From positions 7,641,001 to 7,705,000 of the forward strand of contig JAITYX010000016.1 of NCBI GenBank assembly GCA_021018815.1: a stretch of 64,000 nucleotides of DNA. The letters run 5' to 3'. The position numbers and the translations under genes are program-made. Below are positions 1 through 13,834 of this stretch, piece after piece. The notes beneath the pieces were generated by a model. That model worked only from the letters and a program-made list of their open reading frames with translations, was not told the origin of the DNA and searched no databases. Numbering within the stretch: the first letter of the stretch is position 1; every line of letters begins with the position of its first letter. The DNA is from Talinum fruticosum. Taxonomy: Eukaryota > Streptophyta > Magnoliopsida > Caryophyllales > Talinaceae.

Positions 1-1351
1 CTCAGTACTCTGATCAAATGAATGAGGGTTGAAATTTACATCAGTTTGCCTTGAATGTAGTAATTGCCATGCCAATCGCCCTAACTCATGTCTCCTATTT
101 TTGTTGGACGTTTCCATCAAGTCGAGGATTGGATTAATTATGAAGTTGATTTCATTATGAATGATAATAGGGATGCTCAATGGATCGAATCCCTATTTGC
201 TCAAGTGGGTCGGCCTGCTTAAAATAGTGTCACTAGAATTGAGTTGGGTCTATAATTAATCAACTATTTCGGAGTGTGTTCAAAAGTCATAATGAGTCCT
301 AACGAATCTACTCATTAAAAACCTGAATAATATTTTATTATATTAATTTATATGTTATATTCAGTCAAGTTTATTACCAAAAACTTAAATGGAATAGTAG
401 TTATTATATGGAGCTAAGGCTATAAGGCCATCTTAAAAATACCCTCCAAAAAAAGGCTACATTAAGGCCAAATTTTTAAAACAAGAAATTTCTAAATAGT
501 TTATAGCCGTCTGTGTCATGTTGTCAAAGCGGTTTCAAGATGGAAGACAATAACTGCACATTTATTTAAAGGCGGTAATACGTGTCTTAATACAAAACAC
601 ATTTTAGACATTTTGTTTTAATTTAAATTAATATGTTATGTGGTTGAAAATGATACTTTTTTTATAAGTATATTTAATTATTAACTATAAGGTTTAAATA
701 TTTATTGGCGGGAACAAAATAATATCTTAATTCGCTCAACCCTATCGATAAAGATATATTATGCAAGTAGTTTTACAATTGTGAAAAATTATATGTAGAA
801 AGATGATATTACACCAATTACAAATTGTTACAATATACATTAACTATACCATTTTTTCAATTTAAATTATAATAGTATAACTTTTAAGTTAAGATAAAAC
901 GCTAAAGAGGTGCCTTATAGTAAGATGCATATATCATTTTGCATATTTGAAACAGTACGAGCTTTGTATAATGGATTACATATTTACTATCTAACACTAA
1001 TGCATTTAAGTTGGAATTGTATAAAATCAAGAGTTCAGAAAGCAAGCTATTGCAAGGCTAGGTTTCTGTAATCAAGGTGCAACTAATAACCAATTCAATT
1101 GCAGTAAAACTGTAGTTATTTCCAGATCTCTGCAAATGAATTTTTGCCTAGCAAACTAATCTCTTCATATAATCGTTTGTCACACGTACAATTCATCTTG
1201 AATCCCGGAATTTCACCAAGAAAAAGAAAAAAGAATGATGGAAATAAAACAGAAGAGGAAGAAGGATACAAAGAAAATCCCAGCCAAAAATACAGCAGCA
1301 TAGACGGTGTCAAGATGCTTATCACCTTTGAACTGGAATCTTGACAAGAAA
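1..1351. other. Intergenic, AT-rich; no gene seen
   Basis: No open frame with recognisable protein sequence. The stretch is AT-rich. The last roughly 250 bases lie just downstream of the stop codon of the RELCH-like gene and are probably its 3' untranslated region. The small open frames around 1116-1500 are unsupported. Confidence 0.6.
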
Positions 1352-4300
1352 TCATGGAGTTGGACTCGGAGCAGTGTCATCTTGAGCTCTTGGTTTAACT
1401 CGAAGCATCTCGACAAAGTTACCCCTCATAATTCGCCTGAATCTCGTGTCTTCTGTGGCAGGGGGTGGGGATGGCTGTGGTGGCTCATGCTGTTCTAGCG
1501 GTTCTACACTTTCTTTCTTCCCTAGTAACCCGCCATCACCAAATAGACTAGTCACTGATGAAGCAATGCCAAGGTGAGCACCCATCACCTTACTGATGGT
1601 GTCAAAAGTCCCACCAGATCTTTCTTTCATTATAATCTCCAATGCTTCCTTATGTGCTGGATCAAGTGAGTCATGGTCCTTGAGTAGGTTTTGGATGGCA
1701 GGTAAAAGGAAGTCTCGGACACTAGTATCTGGAAGATCTGAATAATCAGGAAAAGTTGTCATCATTAGAACAAATCTGATGTTGAGGAAACATGCATAGC
1801 ATCTGAAGTATCAGACACATCATAAATGTATATTGGCATCCACATTTGTCGGACGTAATCTTACAATCAATGCCCAGGAAGAAAACAAAAAGAGATTGAT
1901 ACACTAGCACTAGTGTAACCATGCCTACTTGTGTTGGATACCCATACTCCTTTGACACACTTATCACATGTACACAAAATTGTGCCTTTAGCTGCTGTCA
2001 CTGTTGCGATAGACCTTTGTGGGACTAACATTATGAACAATTTTGAGGTGGTTTACATCCAAACATAATAGTCTAGGGGACTACAATTTAATTAAATAGT
2101 AGTTTCCAAAATATGTGTCCATCAAACATATTTATCCTATTATAGAAAAAAATATATTTATTCATCAAACACACATCGATGGGTCTACATCTGATCTTTT
2201 GTTTGTGCTTCTTAGTCATATATTTGTTTTCAATCCCCGCATAAACTCAGCATGACAATTTCCAATGTACTATATAATGAAAAGATAACACACAGAAGGG
2301 AGGAATAGAATGTTCTCCAGTGGGGAGCCTTTCATAGGCCCTTTGCAATTATAAATGCTTGACTATCAATAGTCTTATAATACACGTCTGATGAACCAGC
2401 ACAGTCCCCACATTAGGTATGTGGAGAATTAAGAAAACAATCATGTAATTTAACGGACAGAAATATACCATAATTATGTTGAGCCAATAAATGAAATTAG
2501 TCAGATGTTCTTGAAGGGAGGGCAAACCTGTAGCATCCAGAGCACGGATTGCCTCACAAAATGCATTAGCTCTTTCACGACGACGCATGACATCATTTGT
2601 CGGATTAGGTGAAGATGTAAATTGGAAGATCTTTGATAGAAGATGTAGGTTGTGTCAAGGATACAAGTCAAAAAGAGCATAAGGCCAAAAACTATAGAAA
2701 ATATGTTAAATTTCAAGCTCATACTTCAACTGTAACTCGAACAATATGCAAGTTGAAAAAATATAATAGAAGGATATAATCTCTAAGTTTATCTGTTGTG
2801 TGAGGCACGGCAACCACCAATGCACGGACCACAGCAATGGTTGCTTCTTGAGATCCGTCGTCCAAAAATGCATCCATTTGAATGCGTATTTTGTCAACAA
2901 TCTACAAACAGAACAAATTAGAGTAAAATGGTCACTGATACTTTAGGGCTGGGGACAAGGTGTATAAGCTTGATTTCTTTCCGGAAAGCAGTTTGGAATA
3001 TCGAAACTCAAAACCAAGAAGCAAAATAGTTGTACCATTTCATTTTTGAAGTGCTGAGCTACAGACCCAAAAGCATCAATACTCGCATATTTCACACTCA
3101 GGTTTTGGTCAGAACCAAGTGTGACAAGAGCTGGGAGCAGATGAGTTGAGGCCACTTTTGCATCAATATACGGAACCTGCAGCAATTATCAGTTAATAGC
3201 ATCCCAAAATGTTACAGCATCCAACAAACCTGGGAGTGTGTGTATACCATAACTTTCAGCAGATTTGCAGCACGAACTTTCATATCTATGTTAGAACTGA
3301 CAACCATCTCCCACAGTATATTGAATATCATGCTATGGTGCTCTGAGAATGTGCTGTAGGAAAATTACACGTCAGAGAAAAGACACGAAAAGAACCCAAA
3401 TTAAACCTGTTCGTTAACTACATACCAGAGAAAGCGGACAGCATCAATTATTTCAGCATGGCGTCTTTGTGTCTCCTTTGACATATCTCGAACTAAAAGT
3501 TTTTTCAAATATTCTTCTAATTGTTCACGCTTGCACGGAGCACCTAAAACACCAGCTAGGAGCACTGGCATTACACACAAAATTGCAAGTCTCTCCATCA
3601 AAGAGTTTTTTGGTCTCAAACCTGCAATCAGATGGACATTTTAAGTTCCCATTATAACAATGCCAAGATATTGATATAGCAACAGAAAACAGAACGTATA
3701 TTCCAGAGACACCTTGAATCTTTGATTGAGTGGTAGAAGGGAAAAATGTTAGATCAGCATCGCCACCAACTGATATCAAGAAAACTGGAAGCATGATGCT
3801 TGTTGAATAGCAATCCCCATATTGTTCAGAAACAGCTAACAAAAACTGCAAAAGCAATACTTTAATCATTGCTCGCTAGCCAAAGAACCACATTTATGGA
3901 CAAAGAACAGTGACGCCAAAATCATAAATCAATGTATGTCTGAGACCAAACCTTTGTGATCCGGTTTCGTAGACTATCTTCCTTTTGGGGTAAAAAGCAG
4001 GAAAGCTGAATCAAATTGGGAAGGCATTCCATGTGCATCCATTCAAATGCAGACCATTCCACATGACCCCTGATCAGATATTATCTCAGAACAATGATGC
4101 AAAAATGTCTTAAATCAATAACTGCAGCACTAACGGAAGGGCAATGCTGGAAGGCAGGCATACCCGGCATACAGTTGCAGCAGGGATTCAGAAAACAACG
4201 TCCCTGCAGATTCTGAAACAGCAGAAAACGGGCACGTCTCAATTGCTTTCTGGTACACATATGGAAGTAAATCTGCCAGCATTCTTAGCAGAACATCTAT

Positions 4301-7300
4301 GTTCCAACGTTCACGTTCACCTAAAACCCGTAGATGTGATTCAATAGAACCTTCAACTCCTGAAAGGGGCGGGCAACGCTGAGAATTGGAGGAAAAAAAG
4401 ACATATTAATCAAACATTTTCATAAAGCCAGTTAGTGAAAGCATAATTTTCCTTATCCCAAAAAAAAAAAAAACCCAACAAAACAGAAGCATAATTCTCA
4501 GGCTAACAGACCAATGTACCTGAGCAGAACTCAAGAGATGTGAGAGCAAGACACTTAACATATGATCCGATTTGTTTCCCCATTTGATCAAAGCAGGAAC
4601 CAACTCCTTAAGCGTGGCATCCACAACAACTCCAGCAGGATCACAGATTAATTGAAACATCAATTCCTCAACCTATCAAAGAAAAGAGGAGAAACATTGG
4701 AAAGACACACAGCTTTTGAAGTAAATTAATTCTACATGTCACAACTAGGACACCAGGCTCCACTCCCTAGACCATGTTTCATCAACCTGGCTCTAAGGCT
4801 TACATTGTGGCCAATTCTGTCAAGTCACATTTCTTCTCCATGATGGCCTCGGAACCTATGTAGTGAGGCTGACCTTGAAATATTTCTCCGTATTTGGAAA
4901 GAGCGGAAGTAGCAATGCCAGATTATGAGCTGCAGCTTCACGGACAACTGTTGCAGAATCCTCCACCAATTGTTGCACAATGGACAGAATAAGAGAATCA
5001 CGGATCTCCGGGCGAACAAATTCTGCGAGCTCCCCACAAGATTGAGCAACAAGCAGCCTGCGCTCTTCGTACATGTGATTGATCTTCAAGAAAAGAGCAT
5101 ACAGGTGTGAACATATTATGCCAAAATGCAGAAGGAGAATTGGATTCTATCATGAAGGTAAGTAGCTTACTTGCTCCCAGCACTGGGGAAGCAATTCTGT
5201 CTCCGTCCGCATCTCACCAACATTCTTTGCTAGATTAACGCAGGCCTGGTAAAAAGAGCATAAGACAAGGACGAAATATCTTCTTCTGCTTTTCTTTTTC
5301 AGGTCCATTTGATAAATTTAAATAGGACATATGTGTTCATAAATACTACGTACGTCCATTATAATCCGTCTTTGTTGTTCATCTGGACGTTTAATCAAAT
5401 TAAATAGTGTATGAGTCAAAGAGTCCCTTGTGCTGCTGTCTGGATGGCGCTCAATAGCACACATTATCAAGGGAAGAAGCTCCTGTAGACAATCATAGTG
5501 GATAATCAATAATTAGGACTCCCTATTATCAAATGGCATGTGCTATATATTGGAAAGCAAACCTCTCGATGATTGATGAGAACATAGGGAACAATCTTTG
5601 GAAGTGCATCCGAAAGTATCTGAATTGTCTCCAAACCCTGTTAGATAAATCATATTTCATCAAAATGTTTCACCACAGAACAGTCCTAGTGAGGTTGTGG
5701 GTAATTTACTGAAAAGAAGCAGGAAACTTGCCATCTTTTCAGAAGCAGGTGGCGTGGTTGCGCTATCTGCTTTGAAGAAAGAGCTTCTATCCAGATTAGG
5801 AGATTCACCACTGAGAATGCCAACATTTTTCTGATCTTCAACAGTACCATTTTCATGGGAAGTGTTAAGTACTGACTCGGGTAGGTTTGCCTCGACCTCA
5901 ACTGTCTCTCCACTGAAAGACTCAGCTGCAAGAGACTGTTCGTCTTTGATTTTTGAAGCATCAAAATCAGATTCTCTATGGCCGGGTAAGGCTTTTTCAC
6001 CTGGAGAAGAACCAACAAGACTTTCTTCTTTTTGAGCAATTTCCCTGGATTATTTGAATCAGCGGCACTACTAGCAGCAGACACTTTTGCCTCAGGACTT
6101 CCTGTGTCCACCTGTAATGATTTGAATTCCTCCATGGAGCTCTCTGAGGATTGTGCCTGGACATGATCAGCATGACCAACTGACATACCCTTTCGAGATC
6201 GGGAACCTTCAATGTGCATTTTAAGAGAAGTTATCTCAGCCCTGCAATCATTAAGTTCCCTTCTTTGGCTCTCCAACATCTTCTTCATTTTTTGCACCTA
6301 ATTATATGGTAAAACTGTTAATTCTCCCAGTTGAAACAGCTAGCAGGGCTAAGCATGCACATAAGCATTTAGGCTATACCTGAATCTCTTTCTCCTTAAG
6401 ATCCTTCTGTAGGCTATCTATTGATCGGGTTAGAGCTGTTATTTGACCATCAGCCACTTCTTTGTTCTTCAGCAGACCACCCTTCTCACGTTTTAAATTC
6501 TCATTTTCTTTCAACAATGATTCCTTTTCCCTAAGCATGGCAATTTTCTCCTGCAAAAGACATCAGTATCAGCTCATCCAGTAACAATGGCCTAGTGATG
6601 GTGCTTCGAGAATAAAGTCCAGAGCCATCTGTAGGATATGCAAGTCTTAACAGTGACATAGCATAATAGCTGGACTATACTACCAGCTTGAGTTATTGTC
6701 AGATTTCACATCACCAGCACTTCAATTAGAACTTAGAAGGCCATCAGGGGTGAAGACAACACCCACCAACCAAGAACCGAACACTGCAATAATTTTTCTG
6801 CAAACCATTCCTAAAACCTCACACAGGCAAGGCTCATTTCAGAAACACAAATTGAGTATTTAGTTCCAGCAGTAATTATTGGAAGGTTCTCTGAACCTGA
6901 CAGGCACTCTTGCTTTCATATCACTCAATTTACTATTCTTTGTTTGTGCTCTAACAAGCAGAAATATGAGCAGCTGCTGATGCCGTCACAGCCATAAGAA
7001 TGAGATGAACATATAACAAATACTACTACCAGCAATGCCCAAACGAATGTAGGAGTAAAACTGTGGGACAGGAACAGCCCCCCCACCACACACACACACA
7101 CAAAACAAAGAAAAAGAAAAAGAAAAGGCCAAAATCCAGAACTAGGAAGAAAAAATCAGCAAAATGCAGTATGCAGTGCTCATTTGAGTTGCTGCTTTGC
7201 AGTTCCTACAGGGCCAGATCTGCTCTGGTTGGTGATAAAATATCCACTTGCATAGAAAGCATCTGACAGATATATGAAAACAAATTTAAACAAGTTTAGA

Positions 7301-10300
7301 ATTGAATATCAGATGTACCTCAGCAGCCTCTTCAGTAGATGAAAGGTACTGATAATAATAATGACGCAACGCATCGGGCACACATGCAGGTGAGTTAGGC
7401 CAAGAGTCTAGGTTTTGATCTGTCACCTGCAGTTAAGATATAAATAGTCAAGGTGAGTCCCAGTATTCAAACAAGTAAAGAGTCTGCACCACAGCATATA
7501 TGGAATGGCAATTATGCTTAGGATCTGTTTATGCACAATTGATGAGTCTATTCAATAAGGAAAGCAACCACATCAAATTACCCTCTTATCATACATATCA
7601 CAACCTCAATTTTTGTGAACCAAACGAGAAGCCATGACTCGACATATCATCCATGTGTCATGACTGGTTTGATTCTCATACAACAAAATCGAGCTCAAAT
7701 AAAGAACTCCAAATGAGTTTGAGCAGTCTTACTATATGTGATCGGGCTAAGTCCTACGAAACCAGGAAAAGACATGAACTACTACTCACAGGCACAGCAG
7801 AGGACCTTCCATGAGTATGACTTTCACAATCCAGACAAATATCCAAAACAGGCAGAATTGAGAAACCTCAAGAGGAAAAGAAAACCACCACAATATTAAG
7901 ATCTGCATTACCTCTTCATAAAAGGTCATCGCAGTAAGGCGATACCCTGCCAAAAGCAAGTATTCCTTCACAGCGCAGTTAAGATCTTGTCTCTCACTAT
8001 CCTTCACGGGACCCAAGTTTGACAATGTGGTGTCTTTCTTCTGGCGTTTTAGATCAAGGGGGTTCCAGAGGAACATTTCCATTTGTTCCTGAATACATTT
8101 TTAAAAGTCAATGGATGAGGCAGACACTAGTTATCACGAAAGAATAACAAAAGCACAGACATAGTAGGGCAAGGAAATTTGAACGCATCCATTTTTGTTA
8201 TCTGAATCCCACTCTCCGCAAATGTAAATGACTAAAGCTAAATATTGGTTACTAATGGGAGACATAGTAGCTCATATAGTAGAACAGTTTCCAAGAAATC
8301 CAAGACTGGGAATACCAAAGTTATTCATAATATATTTTTGCCATTTTTGAGCTCAACATTTTTAGAAGCATCATAAAGTTCACTAAACCGTTCAGCATAA
8401 AATGGCCAACATCAATTAATAACTGGTACTTCATATCCAAATTTTAAAAAATGGGATGACAGTTGAGATATAGTAGATAGGTTTAATAGAGATGATGTGA
8501 AGCATCATGTGCTGGTCCAGAAGACCATTCAGCTCAAGACATCTCTCTCGAAGGAACGATCACATCTTGTGTCCTGCATTATTTTGCATTTCTGATACAC
8601 TGTAAAATTAGTGCGTGTGTTGAGAACTTGCACATAAATTGTTAAAAATACATATTTAAAACATGGGGAAGTGCTAATCCAACCATCCTTGAAACTTACC
8701 ATTGATTTCAAGCAATGGGACTTCAGTTTTCTTTTGCACTTCTTCCTTCAACTTTGAAATATCTTCTTGAGCTATCCGAAGTTCATATTCACAAAGAGCC
8801 AATTTTTCTTGAAGTGCTTGCTTCTCTTCCATCAAGGTCTGAGGATCAGCAACTGTTTCAAAAAAGAAAAGAGTATCAGTTATAGCCTTCTTTGTATAAA
8901 GGCAAGGATTATCACAATCACAGCAAGCTTAGATATTTAGAAGAAGCACAGTATGCAACTTACTGATAATGAACACACAAAAAGTAATGAATCTGCCCCA
9001 ATCGGCAAGTCACTGGTAATGAGCACAAAAAAAGTAGCGAATGAAACCCCAAACCACCCTCCCCCCCAAAAAAAAAAAAAAAAGACCCACAAAAAAAAGG
9101 GTGGGTAGGAGGGGAATCCCTGTTGCCAGTCAGCAAAGTCCTATCACTTGGATCCATAAGTTATGGTGTAACAAACCCAAAACAGCTTTTCAATAACATC
9201 AACATTTTGCTGAATATTCTATCTGCTCAACGGCAGTTCAGCAGCCACCCTCCAAAAATATTGCAATCAGTTTCTGTTTGTTCACATCCTTTATTTCAGT
9301 ATGTATCCTGACAGGTGAAGCAGAACATGTGTCATCATAACAGCGAACACCAACCATCTACTATAATCAACATTCAATCACACGATAAAGCCATTGTTTA
9401 ATCTAACTAATTCATCTGGAATCCAAATTCCCTTCTATTTTCCATTTTCAATTTTTACCTGCATATCTTAATCCGGGGGAAGAACTGTCAATAACTAACT
9501 ATGTTCCCCTACCAACATGGTCCCAGAGAACACTATGCACTAAACAAAGCATTACGTAAGGTCAAATGTCCTGATTGTTCTTCTCTGCTTATAGCTCCCA
9601 GGCATTGTATTCTCCACCAAACTGATGCAAGTTTTCATCTAAATCACTTCAGCTACTTTTAGTGACAAACAAAACGACTTTACTAGGTTGTCCATCTACA
9701 TGTTTCTCTTGTAGCACTGCAGCAACTGTCTTATTTCCACATCTTATTGACATGACTTGTTCCTCCTAAACATGCCTACTTCTCACAGTACAAGCACTGA
9801 ATCAAACTATGCATGAATCTATTTCCTTTTATGGCTTATCAGTGAGTACCCATACCATCGAACTAGACTGCTTGTAACTCTTGCCTCACTATTTTGTCCA
9901 GATCTGTCTCTCATGTGAATTATAGGCTAATCTACAATGTACAATCATTATTTGACCGCTCAATTAAAATTTCATTACCATAGATTGGCTGTTTCACTTA
10001 GAACCTTCACTGCAACCCCCATATACCCATGTGGGCCATGTCCACCCACATGAAACCTGGACTCTTCAAATTATGCCAATATCATATGAAACTCAATGAA
10101 AATGATTTCTAAGGCCCTTAATACCATTTACTTGTTTGTAAGTACGAGCAACATGGATTATAGGTTTCCAATTTTAAGGCCAATAAATGCACAAGTAATC
10201 TCAATTCTTGTTTAGCCTCAATACTCAATTGTCAGTCACAGCAAGCCACACTATTATCAGTATAAATTGCTTAACTATTTTATATTTCGGTACGTAGACT

Positions 10301-11467
10301 AGAATTCAGAAATATCTAGAGAAATCTGTGAAATCTAATTATGTATCTCAAGAATCCTATTATAATCATCTTCCTCTTTGTACTTTCTTCAAAAACATTA
10401 TTCTCCAAGGACCTTCCTAAACGTCCATACGCTGGTGGTTTTTTGTTTTGAAACATCATCTCTAGAAGTAATTCACTACATTGAAGATGGGAAGGGAGGG
10501 GGTTGAGAAATCCCCATTCACTACCATTGCCTCAGTTATTATTTACCCATAGCCCAAATTAAGAGTTTAACAAAGGGTGACGAGAAGACTTTTAATGAGT
10601 TCACCGCCCTTACCCTAAATTCCACTTACTAATATCCAAACAGAGTCGAAAGTAACTGCCATCCTCCCCCTACCTTCATTTTTATCAATTTCCCCTTCTA
10701 CTCTTCATCTTAATCTCCAAATAGGACGTAAAAGTTATGTAAATCTTGACCTCCACATTAAGAACCAGTAATAGGTTATGCAGAAGGTGTGAGCAAGATT
10801 TATTGACATTTCCATTCCTTTTGGGCATAACAACAAGAGTACCTTTCATTAGCAGACAAGATCCTCTTTACCATAAAAGCTTCATTTGGAGTAAAAAAAA
10901 AAACAAATTAACAACCACGAGCACTCCCTCCGCTAATTCAATTCCAGTCCTATCACTCTCCAAGCCCACTTAAGTTCAATTTCTATAGTTCCAAAGATAT
11001 TCGCCCACCAAACTAAATGTGATCAACACAACCGCAAGCTAAAGAGATGCTAAAACTTATGTCATAATTCGCCAAACAATGGCTTAGAGAGAGAAAGACA
11101 CATCCAGATGAGTGTAAATCAAATCAATGCATTAACAATCGATTTCGACAAAACTGAAAAGTGTCGGTGCAAATTCAAAATCGGAATTAGTATTAATTGG
11201 AAAACGAAATTAAATCAAGCGAAGTGAAAAGGAAAGCAGCAAAATTACGAGGAGTAGGAGCAGACCTCGAAGCGAACTGAAGCGAGAGATCTGATCGGGA
11301 GGGAATTGAGACGGATCAGAGAAGAACTCCTTGAGGCGAATGGCTTGGGCATCTCTGCCATCGTCTAAGAGCTCGTGGAGTAGCTCGAAAGCTGTTAAGA
11401 GGTAGTTCTCTTCCAACAGGAAGTTCACCACGCAATTGCACAGCGACGACTTCTCCACATCCATCAT
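1352..11467 (-). CDS. RELCH: RELCH homologue (LisH, coiled-coil and HEAT-repeat protein), 20 exons
   Basis: Product about 1,184 residues. In animals RELCH is a Rab11 effector acting in endosome-to-Golgi sterol transport; the plant role is inferred. Exons: 11266-11467, 8700-8852, 7912-8088, 7319-7426, 6380-6550, 5732-6297, 5563-5637, 5354-5482, 5171-5245, 4874-5083, 4520-4672, 4164-4378, 3952-4069, 3713-3845, 3426-3621, 3248-3353, 3036-3176, 2778-2901, 2528-2644, 1352-1737. Phases join throughout. The start is the first ATG of MMDVEKSSLCNCVVNFLLEE, a LisH-type N-terminus; a second LisH-like segment (LNCAVKEYLLLAGYRLTAMT) lies in exon 3. Exons 2 and 4-6 encode a coiled coil, and exons 7-20 HEAT helices such as VREAAAHNLALLLPLFPN. 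Two indels break the frame: one extra C at 8058-8062 and one missing G at 6043-6045. The length agrees with the Arabidopsis HEAT protein At5g16210 as I recall it (about 1,180). Confidence 0.92.
2645..2777 (-). other. U12-type AT-AC intron in the RELCH homologue
   Basis: The intron starts ATATCCTTC, the U12 AT-AC donor consensus. It ends in CCTAC, and a branch-point match TCCTTGAC (complement of 2654-2661) lies about 10 bases from the 3' end, as U12 introns require. Joining GATT to ATCTTCTATCAAAG gives RDYLLSKIFQFTSSP, the expected reading across this HEAT helix. No GT donor is available that keeps the frame. Confidence 0.88.
5638..5731 (-). other. GC-AG intron in the RELCH homologue
   Basis: Exon 6 ends GAAAAGATG and the intron begins GCAAGTTTCC rather than GT. 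It ends CTAACAG. The join gives SEKM-GLETIQIL in frame. GC-AG introns are about 1% of plant introns. I see no alternative GT donor near this point that preserves the frame. Confidence 0.8.
8853..11265 (-). other. Long first intron of the RELCH homologue
   Basis: About 2.4 kb between exon 1 (donor CGAG|GTCTGC) and exon 2 (acceptor AAACAG|TTGCTG). I see no conserved coding segment on either strand. There is an A-rich run near 9068-9083. Nothing else is recognisable. Confidence 0.7.
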
Positions 11468-13834
11468 CGTCGCTCTGTCTCTCTCTCTATCTCCTTTAAT
11501 CGCTCAATAAAGGACAATCCGCCATTGACGATCGAAGCTCCGTCGAAAATTCGATTTGAGAGATTTGAGTAACAATATCAAGATTTCGATTGGAAAAACC
11601 CCAGCTGGATGGATTGAATGTGAGAAGAGCTTAGTACATCCAGCACCACCTTCGAGTCCGGAGAATGAGATGATTCATGATCTCTCTCACACAACGTGAC
11701 GGTGTTCACAATTCACATGCCATTACCTTTTCTTTTACTTTTTCTTTTTTTCGGTAAAACTGTAAAAGCAAAATAAAATACAATTGGAGAGCAAAATTTA
11801 ACTTCAATTGTTCGGCAGTAACGTTTGAGGTAATTATTGGTGTCTTGAAGGATGTAAAAATTATTTATTTAAAATTGTAAATGTTTGACAAAATAGTGTT
11901 TGACCTAATGATTAGAGTTTTAGGTAATTTTTTCGAAAAGATATTCAAAATAACGTTTTCAAAAATACTACCTAGTGTTTGCAAATAATTTCCAAAACTT
12001 TCCTTTTTATTTTCAAAAATTTTTATTAATTATGTCCTTTAAGTCATTTTATATAAATCTACTACTTAAACAACTATTATTACCGAATATATTTATTTCA
12101 AATCACTAGTTGTACATCTAACCACTAACCATTAGTCATTAACAGACTAATCGCTAATAAAATAGCTAACAACTAATAAAACAGACTAATTTTATCGAAC
12201 ATGCCAAAGGTGAAAATGGAGCTTGTACCATTGGATGGAGCCGTACCCACATTCGCATTCATTTTTAAAATTGTACAAATATTCGTACCTAATATTTATT
12301 AAGTTTTGAAAACATAGGTGTTACCTGCATATATAGGAGTTTTTAAATTCGTGAATTTTACTCGGGTTTAAATATGATCAAAAAGAAATGCTCATATCAA
12401 CATTTATTCGAATATTTATTCGAAACTTAATAGATGGACAAATATATGGTTAGTTTTCAACAACTCGATTTGAGAAGAGAAGCACGAGAGTATGGAAAGA
12501 AAATTTTCATCATACCCAAATCAAAATCTAAATAAAACTTAGACTAATACGCGAAAAAGTCAATAGTCATGTTAATTTCACCCTAACAGTAAAAAAAAAA
12601 GACAATAATTCATAATTTGAGTAGCACATCAAAATAACTAAGTTCGATGGGTGAACTATATCGTTGATTCCCTATTTGTTTAAATGTTCAAGACATATTC
12701 GTTATTAGTATTATGTGTGAGCTGCGAGATAATCCAATCATTCACCTAACATAATGCTGTGAGTACGATTTTATTAATTGGATGCAAAATTTACGTTGAC
12801 ATGTTACATCAAGTAAGAGCCATATAGATTTTCTTTTATTTTTCCCGAGCATATTAGCTGAAAGCAATCTCTCTATCTCTCTCTCATCCCTTCCCTGCGT
12901 CAGTCGTCGGCCTTCAAGAGCACTGAAATTACCCCACTATTACAAAAAAGAAAAATCACGAAATAAAGTTTGTCAACGCCTCGCTATTTTCCACAGCGAA
13001 TATCAAAAAAGGGCAAACAGCCTTTTTCCTGCACCCCACTCCCACTCCCACGGCCGCGGGGAAGCATCTTATTCTTATCTTTATTTTATTTAGTTTTCAA
13101 TTATTTATGCAGTTTGGTTTTTAGTGATTCTAGGTTTAGATTTTTTAAACATCTTTGGATTTTAAAATGTCCGTTCCGTTCATAATTTCTTTTGATGCCT
13201 AATACAAATATGCAATGATTTCATTTCCAGATCAGGAAACAGGTTGAAGGTGATGATGGAGAAGTTCACTTTCAGATTTCATTTGATCACAATAAGTAAT
13301 AATCATTCACATAAACTTTTTCGATATCCAATCCATTCCATTCCAGTTCGGACTACCAAAATTAAAAGAGAAATTAATAAGAAAATCCGAGCCAAATGAA
13401 TTCAGGTAATTAGGTCATGACGCTGCTGATCTTAAGCTGCAATAGAATAACATAAGGCTCTCGCAAGACTGCAAGCTCAAGTCTAAATTGTTTAGCCAGC
13501 CTGAGAGAAGAAATTTAGCTATCATCACCATATTGAGATTCGAGAAAGATTGCCTCATCAGGAAGAAAGAGATTCATACAAATACAGAAATGACAGATCC
13601 ATTCATTACTGAATGTTATACCACGGAAACTCCTGACAGTTTCGTACACCTTGCTTTCTATAAACAAACCAAGACCGAAAAAGGTTCAAAACTGGTACGC
13701 TTATTAAACAAACATGTATAAGAACACCAAACAGAAATGGGTACAGGGGAAGAAACTCCAGAAATCAACTCTATGTATCTTACTCCAAAACTGTGTCCTG
13801 AAAGCAACAAATTCACGGTGCCCTCTGAGGGTCT
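11468..13834. other. Intergenic, between the RELCH-like and PB1 genes
   Basis: The part next to 11468 should be the 5' untranslated region and promoter of the RELCH-like gene; it has CT-rich tracts (11470-11500). The part below 13834 is probably the 3' untranslated region of the PB1 gene. The middle is AT-rich. A GC-richer patch near 13020-13065 shows no coding signal. Confidence 0.6.
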
